In this document: positions 1 through 11,296 of the stretch, one piece after another
How the letters are laid out: each line of letters starts with the position of its first letter
Position numbering within the stretch: the first letter of the stretch is position 1
Origin: Aradus depressus
Taxonomy: Eukaryota > Arthropoda > Insecta > Hemiptera > Aradidae
Length of the DNA: 64,000 bases
Reading direction: 5' to 3'
NCBI GenBank assembly: GCA_963662175.1
Contig: OY759216.1
Location: forward strand, 40,131,087 to 40,195,086
Notes under the pieces: model-generated
Seen by the model: only the letters and a program-made list of their open reading frames with translations
Told to the model about the DNA's origin: nothing
The model's database searches: none
Position numbers and translations under genes: made by a program

Positions 1-41
1 TTATAGTTTTACATTGATATTGAAAAAAAGGGAAGTAAATA

Positions 42-310
42 CAGTAGAACCTCTTTAAGTCGAACCTCGATAAGTCGAAAACCTCCAAAACTCGAAAAAA
101 GTTTTGTTACTTTCCCTTTCAAGCCTCAAAACCTCCATTACTCGAAATCTCAACCAAGACAATGCTATAGATAGAGAACAACCGAATTATCTAAAGCAAA
201 AAAAAAATTACTGACTTTTTTTAATACCTACATAAGTATAATATTTTGAGTTAGAGAGGTGAAATAAATAAAAATTCAAGTTACAGAGGTAACAAACATA
301 TTTTTATTTA
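42..310 (+). mobile_element. Pogo/Tigger-like DNA transposon end (partial)
   Basis: The sequence begins with CAGTAGAACCTCTTTAAGTC right after a TA dinucleotide and continues with repeated 'aagtcgaa' and 'acctcc' words. This resembles the terminal region of pogo/Tigger elements in the Tc1-mariner superfamily. I see no matching inverted right end nearby, so it is a fragment or its partner was lost when the adjoining GC-rich retroelement inserted. The assignment rests on terminal similarity only. Confidence 0.35.
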
Positions 311-375
311 TTATAAATCAACATTATTTCAAAACATCCTTAAAATAAAAAATACGTAGTACATATTATGTATGG

Positions 376-951
376 TTGAGTCCGTTCAGCTCCTGGCTCG
401 AACGGCCCAAGGCCGCAATCGTTGTGACCGGCCCCCAGGTGGATGTGATGGCGCTCCACCATCTATCCACCAGCCACATTGCTGTGGCCTGCATCAGACA
501 CGCCAACGTCGATTGCTATGTGATTAGCGGATATTTTCCTCCGTCTGAGCGCATAGACCTACAATTGGGCCACTTGGACCACGTGATGGATGAGCTAGCG
601 GGACGCCAAGTCATAGTCATAGCGGACGCCAATGCCTCGTCTGTCTCCTGGGGATCGGTTCGCACCAACCGCCTTGGTGACAGACTAATGGGGTTGATCG
701 CCCGTCATGATCTGTGCATAGTCAATTACCAGCATTCTCCGCCCACTTTTCATGGCTCAAATGGAGAATCGCACATTGATGTCCCGTTGGTTTCTGGAGA
801 ACTATACAGGGCTGTTGGTGGCTCGGAAGTCCGAGGGATCACGTCCAGTGACCATGACGTCCTGGACGTGAGTCTCTTTGACGCCCGGCTAGCGGTAGTC
901 AGGTCTAGGGATCCTCGCTTTGCAACTCGCAAAGCGATATCGGAAGCCTAA
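376..951 (+). pseudogene. Retrotransposon AP-endonuclease domain, 5'-truncated
   Basis: The open frame of 191 codons reads as the second half of a LINE apurinic-like endonuclease, the enzyme that nicks target DNA for reverse transcription. Recognisable pieces are SGYFPPS, the core VIVIADANASSVSWGS (the usual D-N-A...WGS block), RGDRL-like TNRLGDRLMGLI, the segment HSPPTFHG...SHIDV, and the terminal SDHDVL matching the family SDH motif. The N-terminal catalytic glutamate region is absent and no proper ATG context is seen. The frame closes at 951 and later homology is in other frames, so this is a fossil. Confidence 0.75.
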
Positions 952-1533
952 GTGGCCGCTGCTGCTGCCTACTCCTGTGACGAGGAATAGGAAGGTCTTA
1001 GGGGTTCCAACCCGATCGACCAGATTGAGGAGGGCGTCGACAGGCTCAGTAGTATTCTGCTGATGGCTGCAGACGAGACCATCCCCAAGAAGGGCGACCG
1101 GCTGAGGAAAGTCCCCTGGTGGAGAGGACCGCACCCTGGCCAAGAGGGCTGTTTATCGTGCCAGGAGGCGGTAACAGTGGTGCCGCGACCAATTCCATCG
1201 GGTTATACGCAGAGAGGAGTACCGGCAGCTCAGCGAGGCCTATGGTCGGAGCATCGAAGCCGCCAAGAGAACAAGCTGGAGGAAGTTCGTTGAGGACGGG
1301 TCCAGCAAAAACCCGTGGGGGGTACCTTACCGGATCGCCACTGGGAGGTTCAGGGCGGTCGCCTCGGTTAGGGGGGCATCCAGTATGCCTTGTCCCTGGA
1401 AGAGGCCAGCGGGATGTACTTAACCCAGGCCTTCCCGGAGGACGATCTGGCCGGAGATACACCCACCCAACTCAACATCAGGCGTGCTGCCCGTGACTAG
1501 CCGGACACGGAGGACGCCCCTGATTGGGATGAA

Positions 1534-1990
1534 ATGGATCTGACCCTAGTGATTGGGAGGCAGAAGAGTGGCGGCGACCCTAGGAGTGATCTCATGGACG
1601 CGGCCATAATCAAGAAAACCTTCCCGGTCATTAAGTCAGATCTACTCTACCTGTACAATGCCTGCCTAAGACGAGACCACTTCCCGAGTGCGAACGACAT
1701 TCGCGTATATTCCCGACGTCCAGGTCCGCCTGCGCTCCGCTTGGGTATAACACGATCACTGGATATCTCAAGTACTATCAGGTCACGGCGACTTCAACTC
1801 CAAACTCTTATTCTTCAAGGGGAAGGATAGCCCGAACTGTTCGTGTGGCGGAATCGAGACAGCAGAACATGTGGTCCTCGATTGTCCGCTGTACGACAGG
1901 TCTAGGGTGGAGTTGATGCGCGCGACAGGATCGTATCTGGGATAACCCTGCCGGAGTTGATGACGGAGTCGAACTACCCGGCGTTCGGTC
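1534..1990 (+). pseudogene. Broken RT start fused to C-terminal zinc knuckle
   Basis: Codons from 1534 give a peptide with LYNACLRRDHFPSAN, typical of the reverse-transcriptase finger region of R1-like elements. From about 1770 a different frame gives SGHGDFNSKLLFFKGKDSP followed by CSCGG and ETAEHVVLDCPLYDRSRVEL, the C-terminal CCHC region. Normally several hundred residues of reverse transcriptase separate the two. Their close apposition here shows an internal deletion near 1690-1760 plus frameshifts. The remaining 3' sequence to 2310 is untranslated tail. Confidence 0.65.
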
Positions 1991-2329
1991 GGTTTGTCCC
2001 CTCCTGGCGGGAACAGAAGAAGGCCCTTTGACCCGGCGCCGGGGGCGATTGACGGGCCAGCCCCTGAGTTCTACCCCCGGAGACCGTGATGTAGAAGCAG
2101 TCCCACTCCACCGACCCCAAGCTCTCTCGGCGCCACCAGGCAGCCGCGTCACAAGGGGGTCTGGGAGCACCAGTCTGTCCCGCAAGGGACCAGGGGCTGT
2201 CGCCCCCAGACACCCATAGCAACCTGTATATATAGTAAATAAAACCCTTTATTATTATGTTACCTCTTTCCCCGACGATATCGGACCGAGTGATTTGCCG
2301 GAGCACCCACAAAAAAAAAAAAAAAAAAT

Positions 2330-4740
2330 AGACACAAAAAATGTCATGTTAATACAAATTCATTTTACCGGGATTTATCGTGTTAGTAGACACAAACGGA
2401 ATTTCTTTTTCTTTTTTGGAATCAGAGCTCGGAAAACGGTGAGGAAAAACTCAAGATGGAATTTCTGACCGATAACATTACTTTCCCTACACCTCGTATG
2501 GCTGGATAAGCAAAACTTAAGAAGGCAACTCAGTATTTGTTAAGTCGTGGCTGAAGATGGTAGCAATACCGAAAGTACTCCCATATATTTTAGATATCTT
2601 GTGAAATAGACAATATTTAAAAAAACATTCGTGTTTTCTTTATAATTTAAGAAGGCAACGTTCAATCTGCATCAGAAAGTGGTTTAGAAAAATTTACATC
2701 TACCAACTACTTCTTGTAAGTTCTTACTTATTGTTGTTAATCAAAAATGTGGGCGTTCAAAAAACCTAACGTTACTAGTTTATTTTTAGAATATGTAACT
2801 ACAATGTTAACTTTGTTTTAACTAAGAAATTCCATTATAATAGTATAAAACATTTATATATTAAAAGTTTTAATATGAATAAACTCATACGACATTTATC
2901 ACAAAATCAATTTAGAGGACTCGACCTTTCTGCCCGAGTTGGGAGAACATAAGGACCTTAAAACAGGTAAATTTAAAATATTTGATAATAGTTGAGCCGT
3001 ACTGTACATAAACTATATAATAATATAAACTATAATATGTATGTATATATTAGTTTCGTCACAACAACCGACTAGTCGCAAATATTAATACTGTTTCAAC
3101 AAAGTTCACATGAAGACATTATAATTTTTTTTTTCTTTTCGCAGTTAGTAATTGAAATTAATAAAAGAAAATTTAACACTATAGTACTATAAATAAAAAT
3201 AATAGTTAATATTTGGAATAAAATATGAGCACCGTAATATTACAATAATTATTTATCACAAAATGGAACAATTTTACAAGTAAAAAAGATTACAGTTCCT
3301 TAGTAAGTAATAAACACATACTCGTATATCGAATTTAAAATTATTGAGTGACTGCTCTGAAAAAATAAATTATTAATTCCCAGAAAACTAAATAAAGACA
3401 ATTTAATTAAAAAGAATAATACAATATAAAACACTGAAAAAATAAGTAAAAATACAGAGAATTGCTCAGACCGCACAGAGGCGCCAGAGGCAAACATTGC
3501 GTTGATGTATGAATACACAGATTATAATATTCAGAAATATATTTAAGGAAATATATCTATAGAATAGCCAACGTTAAAGCCCTGAGTCATGAAATTAATT
3601 TTGTTCCATAAGAGAAATGTTATAAGAAGAATAGTACAAAAAATGTAAAAACATTTTTAATGAAGTTACGGTGGTGTAGTCCCTATCTCCACCAGAGTAG
3701 GTACTCGAAGAGTAACTGACAACAATTTATTATTTACAGGCGCAAATCTAGGGGGGAGGATGGAGGAGGAAAATACAGTCAACGAAAGGCGGACCAACGA
3801 GTGAATTCTTAAACTAACAGAAATTAAAATTTTTTTTTTTAAAAATGGGATTTATAAATACATAGGTACAGTTCTTTGAAATAAAATGTTTTTTTGGATA
3901 TGTAAAATAGAAATAACACTTTTTGTTCAGAATATCCGAAGGAATAGACGGTAAACATATATTTGTATGAGTTTTTTTTCGCATTTACCACAGATGTGTG
4001 TTAGCGATAATTCGTAATTTTTTATAATGTGTTTATAATAAATTTGTAAGCACCTAATTGTAAATTAACTTTATGTATTTTGTCTATTATATCCTTAAAA
4101 GCCTAATAAAATTCACAATTTAGGTATATAATTTTATTAGTTATTTCTCCAGTATTTTCATATGAGAGTCAATATATATATATATATTTTTTTTTTTTTT
4201 TGAATTAGGTCGTAATAAAAACAATCAAATATAAACGTTATTAGAATCATGTCTAGATACCTCTCTTCCTAACGAATTCCCAACGCAAAAATACCTACAT
4301 ACGACGTACGCCCAATAACTGGAAAATCCAAAACATTTAAATTTGTTATTTATACAATTCTGAGATTTCTTGAGACTGTGACTCTCCAACCCCAAGAGAA
4401 GCCCCATAGAGGAGGAATCCTACAATCCTATCGAAAAAAATATAATTGTAAAGTTATTTAGCTTTAAATATAAAATTCAAAAATGTTTAGTAACATGAAA
4501 AAAAAAAAAAATCGCAAAAATACGAAGTAAACAGAACAAATTTAAATAAACATTAAGACATTATATTCTTAATAATGTACAAAGTATATGATAAGTAGTA
4601 GATATGATATAGATAAGTAATAGATGAAATAATGGCGATAAAAAAATCAAATCGAATAAATAAATGTTTACATAATATGTATAATAAATAAATATGATAT
4701 AGTCGACAGTATGTTGTCAATTTTGAATAAATCGAGGATA
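2330..4740. other. AT-rich spacer without a recognisable gene
   Basis: Only short chance open frames, T and A runs and a TA microsatellite followed by a T run (about 4170-4201) are visible. No exon with family-level similarity was found on either strand. Confidence 0.5.
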
Positions 4741-4742
4741 AT

Positions 4743-4865
4743 GACGAGTGGATATGTGTAGTGAATGTGGTACGTGTTTGTCACAAACACCTTCACTACA
4801 CACATCCACTCGAGCATTATAAGGCCCTGAAGAAGAAAATAACTAGTTTCCGAAACGTTGGCCAA
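4743..4865 (+). repeat. Imperfect palindrome with hammerhead-like CTGAAGA...GAAA core
   Basis: CGAGTGGATATGTGTAGTGA near 4744 is followed after a short spacer by its approximate reverse complement (TTCACTACACACATCCACTCG) ending near 4812, giving an imperfect hairpin. Directly downstream lies GGCCCTGAAGA, a short stem-forming region, CCGAAACG and GGCC (4823-4862). The order CTGANGA ... GAAA matches a hammerhead ribozyme core, and similar modules are reported from Penelope-like element ends. I did not find a clear cleavage-site strand, so catalytic function is not claimed. Confidence 0.4.
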
Positions 4866-5383
4866 ATACTGAGTTTTTTATTTACACGACAAAACTACAA
4901 TAGGTATATGTTATGTATTTTTTAAATTGATGAACAATATATAAGAGAATATGAATAATTGAGTCGTATTATATCGCAGGAGCCTTTAATTCTAAAAACT
5001 TCCGAGTTATTTTTAGTGTAATTTATCGATTAGTAATTTCCCGTTGATGTAAAAAAAATAGAATAGGATGAGAATCCTTAGTAAGTCCGCATGTATATAT
5101 AAATTTTATCTGGACAAAACTGTTCTGAATAAGGGCTAGTATGGCCCAATATAATATGTTCGAAAACCGTGCAGTAAATCTTTAAAACAACAAAGAATCT
5201 TTTCGATGTGAATAAGAAATAAATAGTTAGCAAAACAATGAATAAATAAAAAACTCTGTAAAGCTATAACACTTTTTTGAAACACCCTCTGCACAAGTAT
5301 ATAACAGTGAAAAGTAAATTTCGTAAAGGTAACAAAGATTATTTTTTCCTCTACGTACAAAAAAAAATACATTGGTAAAAATG

Positions 5384-8300
5384 TTAAATTTTTTTGAAAA
5401 TAAAATCATTGGCGAGCCATCGAGGATTGGTGACCTCCGAATCGACAACATAGCCCTGACTTAGCATAAACTCACTGAGACTCTCCTTCCCGCTGGGGAC
5501 ATGTTGAAATTCCACTGACAGTGTCTGCATTACAAAAAGAAAATATCAAAACATGCACATTTCAAAATGTTCACTTATATTATTAGCGGAAAGTGTATTC
5601 TATGCTAAAAACTTCCTACAAATGTTAACTTCAAGAAATAACAGTCAGAAAAACTTCCAGAAACCAGTTTTTTAAAATTTATCTTCATTAATATCTTGTT
5701 CAAAACTTAACAAACCGGTTAGTTGCTTTGAAAAGTATAATATATTATATGTATATATATACTGTATATATATAATATACAGTGCAATCTCGCTTAACGA
5801 GCATAATTCGTTCCAGAATCTTACTCTTAACGCGAAATATTCATTAAGCGAAACAATTTTTTCCATATACATAAATGTAAAATACGATAATGCGTTCCAT
5901 GCCGAAAAAAATACTCATACTCGAAAAATGTGTGATCACAAGCGACAATAAGATGGTAGCGGAACAAGTGCTAAACAAAACTGATGTAGCAAGAGCATAA
6001 TCCGAGACACCCCTACTCGTCACTCGTTAAGCGAGTCTGCAATACTTTAACTGCAATAATTTCAAGTGCCATCGGATAGTTAAAAACTACTGGATAATAA
6101 TCTTCCATAGTCTATCTCAAAGGATATGAAAATCCTGGTTTAAAAAGTTTCGCATGTTGGATTACTGAACTGATAGCTAGTTATCATCCTTACAAATATA
6201 ATAACTGATGAATGTGGGACAACGTAAAATTAAAAAAATAATTTGAACTGTTGAAAGGGTAAAAAAAAGCTAAACAACAAAAAAATATGTCACAGGATAT
6301 ATTATAGAGCTGATGTGTTATATTGAGGTAAAACATTTTCGTTACATGGAGATTTTGTTGTTCAAGATTTACTTAAGTGCTATTAAAAAAGAACTGTTTT
6401 TGTAAAGAATTTTGCTGCAGGTTTCAAAGAAATTATTTGTGACCCAATGTTTAAAGCAAGTTTTTTTTTTGTTTGTAGTAGAATTTCCTACAAACACTCC
6501 AGAGTATATTCCATTCACAAACATCCTAAATAATATATATTTTTTTACTCACCTGAATATTCAATTTATCAAAAGGTACATTTTTGAGAACATCCAGTTC
6601 CGCTCCTTCAACATCCACACTCAGGTAGTCAATGTAGGTCATATTGAGAGCCAGAAGATAGGTGTAGAGAGGAAAACACTGCACCTTCACCACATGGTTG
6701 GAGCTCGTCTTGCTCTGAGAAGCCAGCTTACCTTCGTTGTTGTTTTGCTCAAATAGTGCCTTAAAAAATATAATATATATATATATATATATATATAATA
6801 ATAACATTAATATATATATATAAACTAGACTGTTAACCATTTGCTGATCTTTATGTAAACATTTTTTTTATTTGTTTTTTATATTATTTTTGCGGAAACG
6901 GGTCAACCTATGACAAAGAAGTTGACTCGTTAAATATTTTTCTGCAAAAAAAATAAATTGAAGATAATGTAGCTGTGAAAAGTATATCAATATAATATAC
7001 ACATATTAATACAATATACTTTTCTCAGATATATATTATATAAATACTTACAATTTCAGGATAAGGTTTAACTCCAATACACGTTGGGGATAACCAGGCT
7101 CTTCTATTTTTCCCAACCATTTCAGCAAAATTGATTGGATCTGCTTCTATCAAAAGGCCCGTCCAATTCATGAATCTTTCAAAGTATAACGTATTAGATC
7201 GAGTTTCGCCATCTAGAGCACCTACTTCCAGGAAAACTCCATTTCTCTAAAGTTTAAGATAGGAAGAATATAAATGTACGTAAAAGTTTAAGATAAGAAC
7301 CAATGGCAAATTAGTGTATCATAATGCTAAGTAACCAGATAACAAACGTGGAAGCCCAATTTTTCAAAGATCTGTGATAAGTAGCCGCTATCTTTACTAT
7401 CCAAACTCGTATTTCTGTTACTCATTTTTATCAACTAACGCCTTGATACGTGCTCTTCAAGTCATACTCGCTTTCGACTTACATATCAATCCTCTATCGT
7501 CGATATTCTAGAACATAATTACCCTGAAAGGGAGGTCTAAGAAAATCCTAGATTCAGGAAACTTCAAGACTTAACTACCATACACATCAAAAACAGATAA
7601 GAAGAAATGGAAAACGGTCATTCGTATTTTACACAACCCACAAATTATAATTATCTACTAAACGTGCCTGTTACACATGTTGATGTAGACTTGCCTTGTA
7701 CAAAACAGATCAACACTCTTGCTTAAGCGTGTGTATGGTAAATCGGAACGTAAGATTGTTATTCGATACAGATTGTTTACCGCCTTATCCTCATGAAATC
7801 GAAGCGTATGATGGCCGATTAATCATAAAAATGTAAGTGCATACATAAAAGACTGTATACAGTTGTTAAATTCTTCAAAAGCTCCACTGCCTTCTCAATT
7901 AATTAATACTTTCATTAGAAACAGTCTCTAAGGAAATAAAAAATATCATTCAATACAAGAAAAATAGTCTGCATATTGATTCGGAACACTACTTATGGAG
8001 ATTGGGGCGACCGACACATTTGTTCATCCAACATTGCTAGCCGGCTTTAAAATGAGAAAACATCCAAGTTGCTAGTGAATAACTAATGAATGCAAAAGAT
8101 GCCCTAAACCTAAAGAAAGAGTTCTAGGTACTTGTAGGTACATTCACTCAGTAGAAATGAGAATGGTTCCCAACATGTAAAATCTCCTAAATTAACACTC
8201 AATTCGACAAGGAAAATTTAAAAAAAAAGCTTCTTGTTCTTAAATTAACCTAAAACTATGTTTTTTACTCAAACTTTGATATCTGCAGACCTTGCATGGG

Positions 8301-8902
8301 TACTACCCTAGGATAGCCTATGGAATGCCGGACGGTTAATATAACGAATTTCCAACTCAATTGTGTTCTTATTATGTATGTTAGAAGAAAAATTACCTTG
8401 TTATTTAATATTGCTTTAATCCTCTCACTCTGTCCCATAGAAGGATCTACGAGGTCAGGGTCAGAAAGTTTGTAGGAGTGCAATCTAGAATCAACTGGAG
8501 GTATTAAATATTCCTTGAATAATTTCTTAATCAATCGTGGGTCATCCATTGCTATACCAGGCCCATTCAAATCGTCTGTAATTTAAACAGATTCAAAATT
8601 GTAAAACACACAAGCATAAACGTGTCAAATTACGAGAAACAGTAGATCTTATATGACATACCTTCATTATATTGGTAATATTTACCAATGCCTGAAAAAA
8701 ACAAAACAATTAATACACAACCGTTCAAATAATTGTTCAATCATTATGACAGAATTTTTGGGATCGTACCTGTTCCACTCGGGGATGGGTACTCAAAAAC
8801 CTCTCTCCTATCCAAAAATGTGTGCGTAATAAAAATTATAAATAATACTACACACGATAAAATCAGTAATTGAAGTCTTAAACTTCTTTCCCACCTTATC
8901 AT
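5384..8902 (-). CDS. FkbM-family (Star-like) membrane-anchored protein, 6 exons, 294 aa
   Basis: Exons in coding order are 8902-8770, 8691-8662, 8575-8397, 7246-7052, 6759-6553 and 5524-5384. All junctions are GT-AG and phase-consistent, and the total is 295 codons including the TAA at 5386-5384. The ATG at 8902 opens a short basic head followed by a hydrophobic segment (residues about 11-31: LLILSCVVLFIIFI), a type II signal anchor. The remainder is a Methyltransf_21/FkbM domain. FLEVGALDGETRSNTLYFER resembles the SAM-binding motif I region, then come WTGLLIEADP, KVQCFPLY, IDYLSVDVEGAELDVL and LSVEFQHVPSGK, ending in NPRWLANDFIF. The length and layout match short arthropod FkbM/Star-like proteins. 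Drosophila Star is an ER-Golgi export factor for EGF ligands, but the family is large and the substrate here is unknown. A small-molecule O-methyltransferase role is equally possible. Exon 5 could in principle end earlier at an internal GTAAG (6732), but reading through keeps the conserved core. Intron 5 hosts a MITE. Confidence 0.85.
5780..6045. mobile_element. Pogo-like MITE in intron 5 of the FkbM gene
   Basis: The left end reads CAGTGCAATCTCGCTTAACG after TA. The right end, read in reverse complement, is GTATTGCAGACTCGCTTAAC. The two ends form imperfect terminal inverted repeats of about 22 nt bounding roughly 265 bp without coding capacity. The CAGT start and TA flank suggest a non-autonomous pogo/Tigger relative. 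Confidence 0.55.
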
Positions 8903-11296
8903 TTTTTAAACACTTTCTTAATGTTCTATGTTAAATTAAAATATTCTAATAACATTGTCAAGGTTGGGAAACAAATACAGTCATAATATGTCTGTTGTTC
9001 ATAAGTGAGCAAAAAAGGTGGCTTTCAAGGAAACAATATAAATATTATATAAGAGCAGATACATCATACTAAAAGTCCGCAAATAAAAATGAAACAAATA
9101 AATAGAACATCACAAACCGCAAGATAACCATAATTGTAGACTTACAGCAAATCAAACCAGTACATCGATGTTGTAAGAACCAATGCGATATCGATGTAGT
9201 AATATTACTGAGTTGGAGACTTTTTTTTTTTTTGTGAAGAAATTGGAATTAAAAGAATTAAATTCTTTTTCTCGTGGGTCTGAATAGTTTTATAGTGACA
9301 AAAAAAACTGAAGTTGCAAAATACACATAACGTAATATTATAGCTGTATAACTACTAGGCAAGGAATAGTGTAATGTGAAAAGACAATACTGGTTTGATC
9401 TGGAGACGAGGATAGAAAAATTACTTTGACCCTCAAGTTGGGTCAAAGAACAACTTTTTTTTTTACTAAATCAACCATTTGAGTTGCCCTATTGCAAAAA
9501 AACGCCATAATCAAAAAGCTTATCTTTATTGAAACGTGTTATTTCAACAACGAATAGACCCTCCTCGTACAAGTTTTTTCCTAAACATCAATAAAAAGCC
9601 TTTTACATTTGTTTTGTTGTAAACAAGATTTGTCCAGGCTAAAAATGTTATGATAAAAAAAAATAACTTAGGATAGCTTTTGGAACGAAACTTTCACCTA
9701 GGGTAGATACAGGTACGTAAAATAATTTTTAAAAAAATGTTTTGAATTTCAACGAAAAAAATTGTACTTTTTAACATTTTAATTGCAACTTCATATTAGG
9801 TACATAATAAAAATTATATAGGTACATAAGTATACAATTTCGTCAAGTATCATATTTAACATTGGAAGCTAAATTGAAGCGTCTAGCCGAATAGGGGTAT
9901 ATGTTACATTTTGTGAATTTTACAAGACAATTTGAAGTTCGAATACATTTTTTGCGTTCTGTGTTGATATAGTGGAAATACTAATGAATAAAATAAAATG
10001 ATAGATAAAACACTTTTTTGAACAATTATATTGTCTATTTTATTCAATTTGAAGTTCGATATTGTCTGATACTCACTGACCCCATCCAATGAGTGACTTA
10101 CTATATCCCTATTCCAACATTTTGTTAGACATATTATATTTATTTTGGGCGGCTGCCGAATCCATCACCTTCATAATCATTTTACCCATGAGCTAGCTAG
10201 GATTTTTATGGAGTATGGACAGAAATCAAAATAGAAGTTTTTATTTTAAAAATACATAGTATTATACCTAATAAAAAATATTAAAATTTATTTATATTTA
10301 AAAACTTGAAAGAAAGCACATAAGTTTTCTAATGTACGAGTCAAAATGACGGCTCTGTTGCTTTCAACCCATTAATAATAAAGATAGTACTAATCAACTT
10401 TTTTATTTAGTTTAATCGGCGGTAGTTCTTGAAGAACGCATCTATGTTCCAATGATTTTTTTTCTTATTTTGGATGTTTGTACATGATATTGAAGTTTGG
10501 CCATTTAAAGCAGTAATAATAACAATATTCATTCATAATAAATATTAACACTATACATTCACAATTAATAATAACACTATTTATGTGTTTCTTGCAATAA
10601 TTCTTGAATAATAGTATTCCCCCCCCCTCTCTAATTTCTGTTAGAACATTCCCGATGAAACTTCAAAGTTGAAAAGAAATTGTTTAATTTTATTTTAACC
10701 GAAATGTTTTCAAACACATTATCCAAAGTTTAAAAAAGTGATACAAGGAGGTTCTCATGGCATATTATAAAAAGGTTAGTTAGTCTGAATTACAATTTGA
10801 TCAGTTTTGAATTTTCAAAGAATTTCAGCTTTTGGTGCTATAATTTGGTTTACTGGATATTTTTGTTTTTTGTGGACACAAATACCAAAAGAAATGAAAA
10901 AAATAAGATAAAAAGATTTTACCAACCCAGTAATTATTAAACTTTAGTGGATAAAGATTCAAAATCAGAAGATGTTTTGTATATCAGACTAATAATGATT
11001 CTAAAAATTATTAGTAATTTTTAATTGATTTAAGTGATATTTTTAATGTTTGTTCATTTTTTACGTGAAATTGAACCAGAAAATGAAATTGATTTTTTTT
11101 TTTAAATCTCGACTTTCCATATACACCACCTGAAGGTTTAGTGGGACAACTCCTATTTGTATATAAGAACTTAGAAGTAGGCGACTCTGTGCTATCTTTC
11201 GCGTTATGAGGATGAATGCAACCATGAAAAACTACTTAAACTGTGGATTCTCCTAGAATTTTATTGTAGCAGTTGTCAAGGAATATTTCTATAATT
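8903..11296. other. Intergenic region between divergent host genes
   Basis: This 2.4-kb spacer separates the start codons of the FkbM gene (minus) and ANKRD13C (plus), so promoters for both should lie here. I see no obvious TATA/Inr arrangement that I would commit to. It contains a fragment of a dispersed palindromic MITE (about 9925-10075) and AT-rich filler. Confidence 0.5.
9925..10075. mobile_element. Fragment of dispersed foldback MITE (gttgatatagtggaa family)
   Basis: The words 'gaatacattttttgcg', 'gtgttgatatagtggaaa' and 'taatgaataaaa' recur, with small changes, near 22440-22500 and in reverse orientation near 28380-28430. The copy here seems to hold only one arm. Confidence 0.4.

Larger units (their letters stand above)
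376..2328 (+). mobile_element. Internally deleted R1-type non-LTR retrotransposon
   Basis: This block is clearly GC-richer than its surroundings and ends in an 18-nt A run (2311-2328), as expected for a non-LTR element on the plus strand. From 5' to 3' it contains the C-terminal part of an AP-type endonuclease (376-951), broken linker sequence, the start of a reverse transcriptase finger region (about 1534-1700, with LYNACLRRDHFP), and then an abrupt jump to the C-terminal zinc-knuckle region (about 1770-1930). The palm with its catalytic aspartates is missing, so the copy is dead. The zinc-knuckle layout (CSCGG...ETAEHV..DCPLYD) fits the R1 clade. I could not define target-site duplications. 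Confidence 0.8.

Noticed and set aside
1046..1496. Overlapping open frames in the GC-rich block
   Set aside because: They overlap on both strands inside the decayed R1-type element and show no family similarity; GC-rich sequence simply has few stops.
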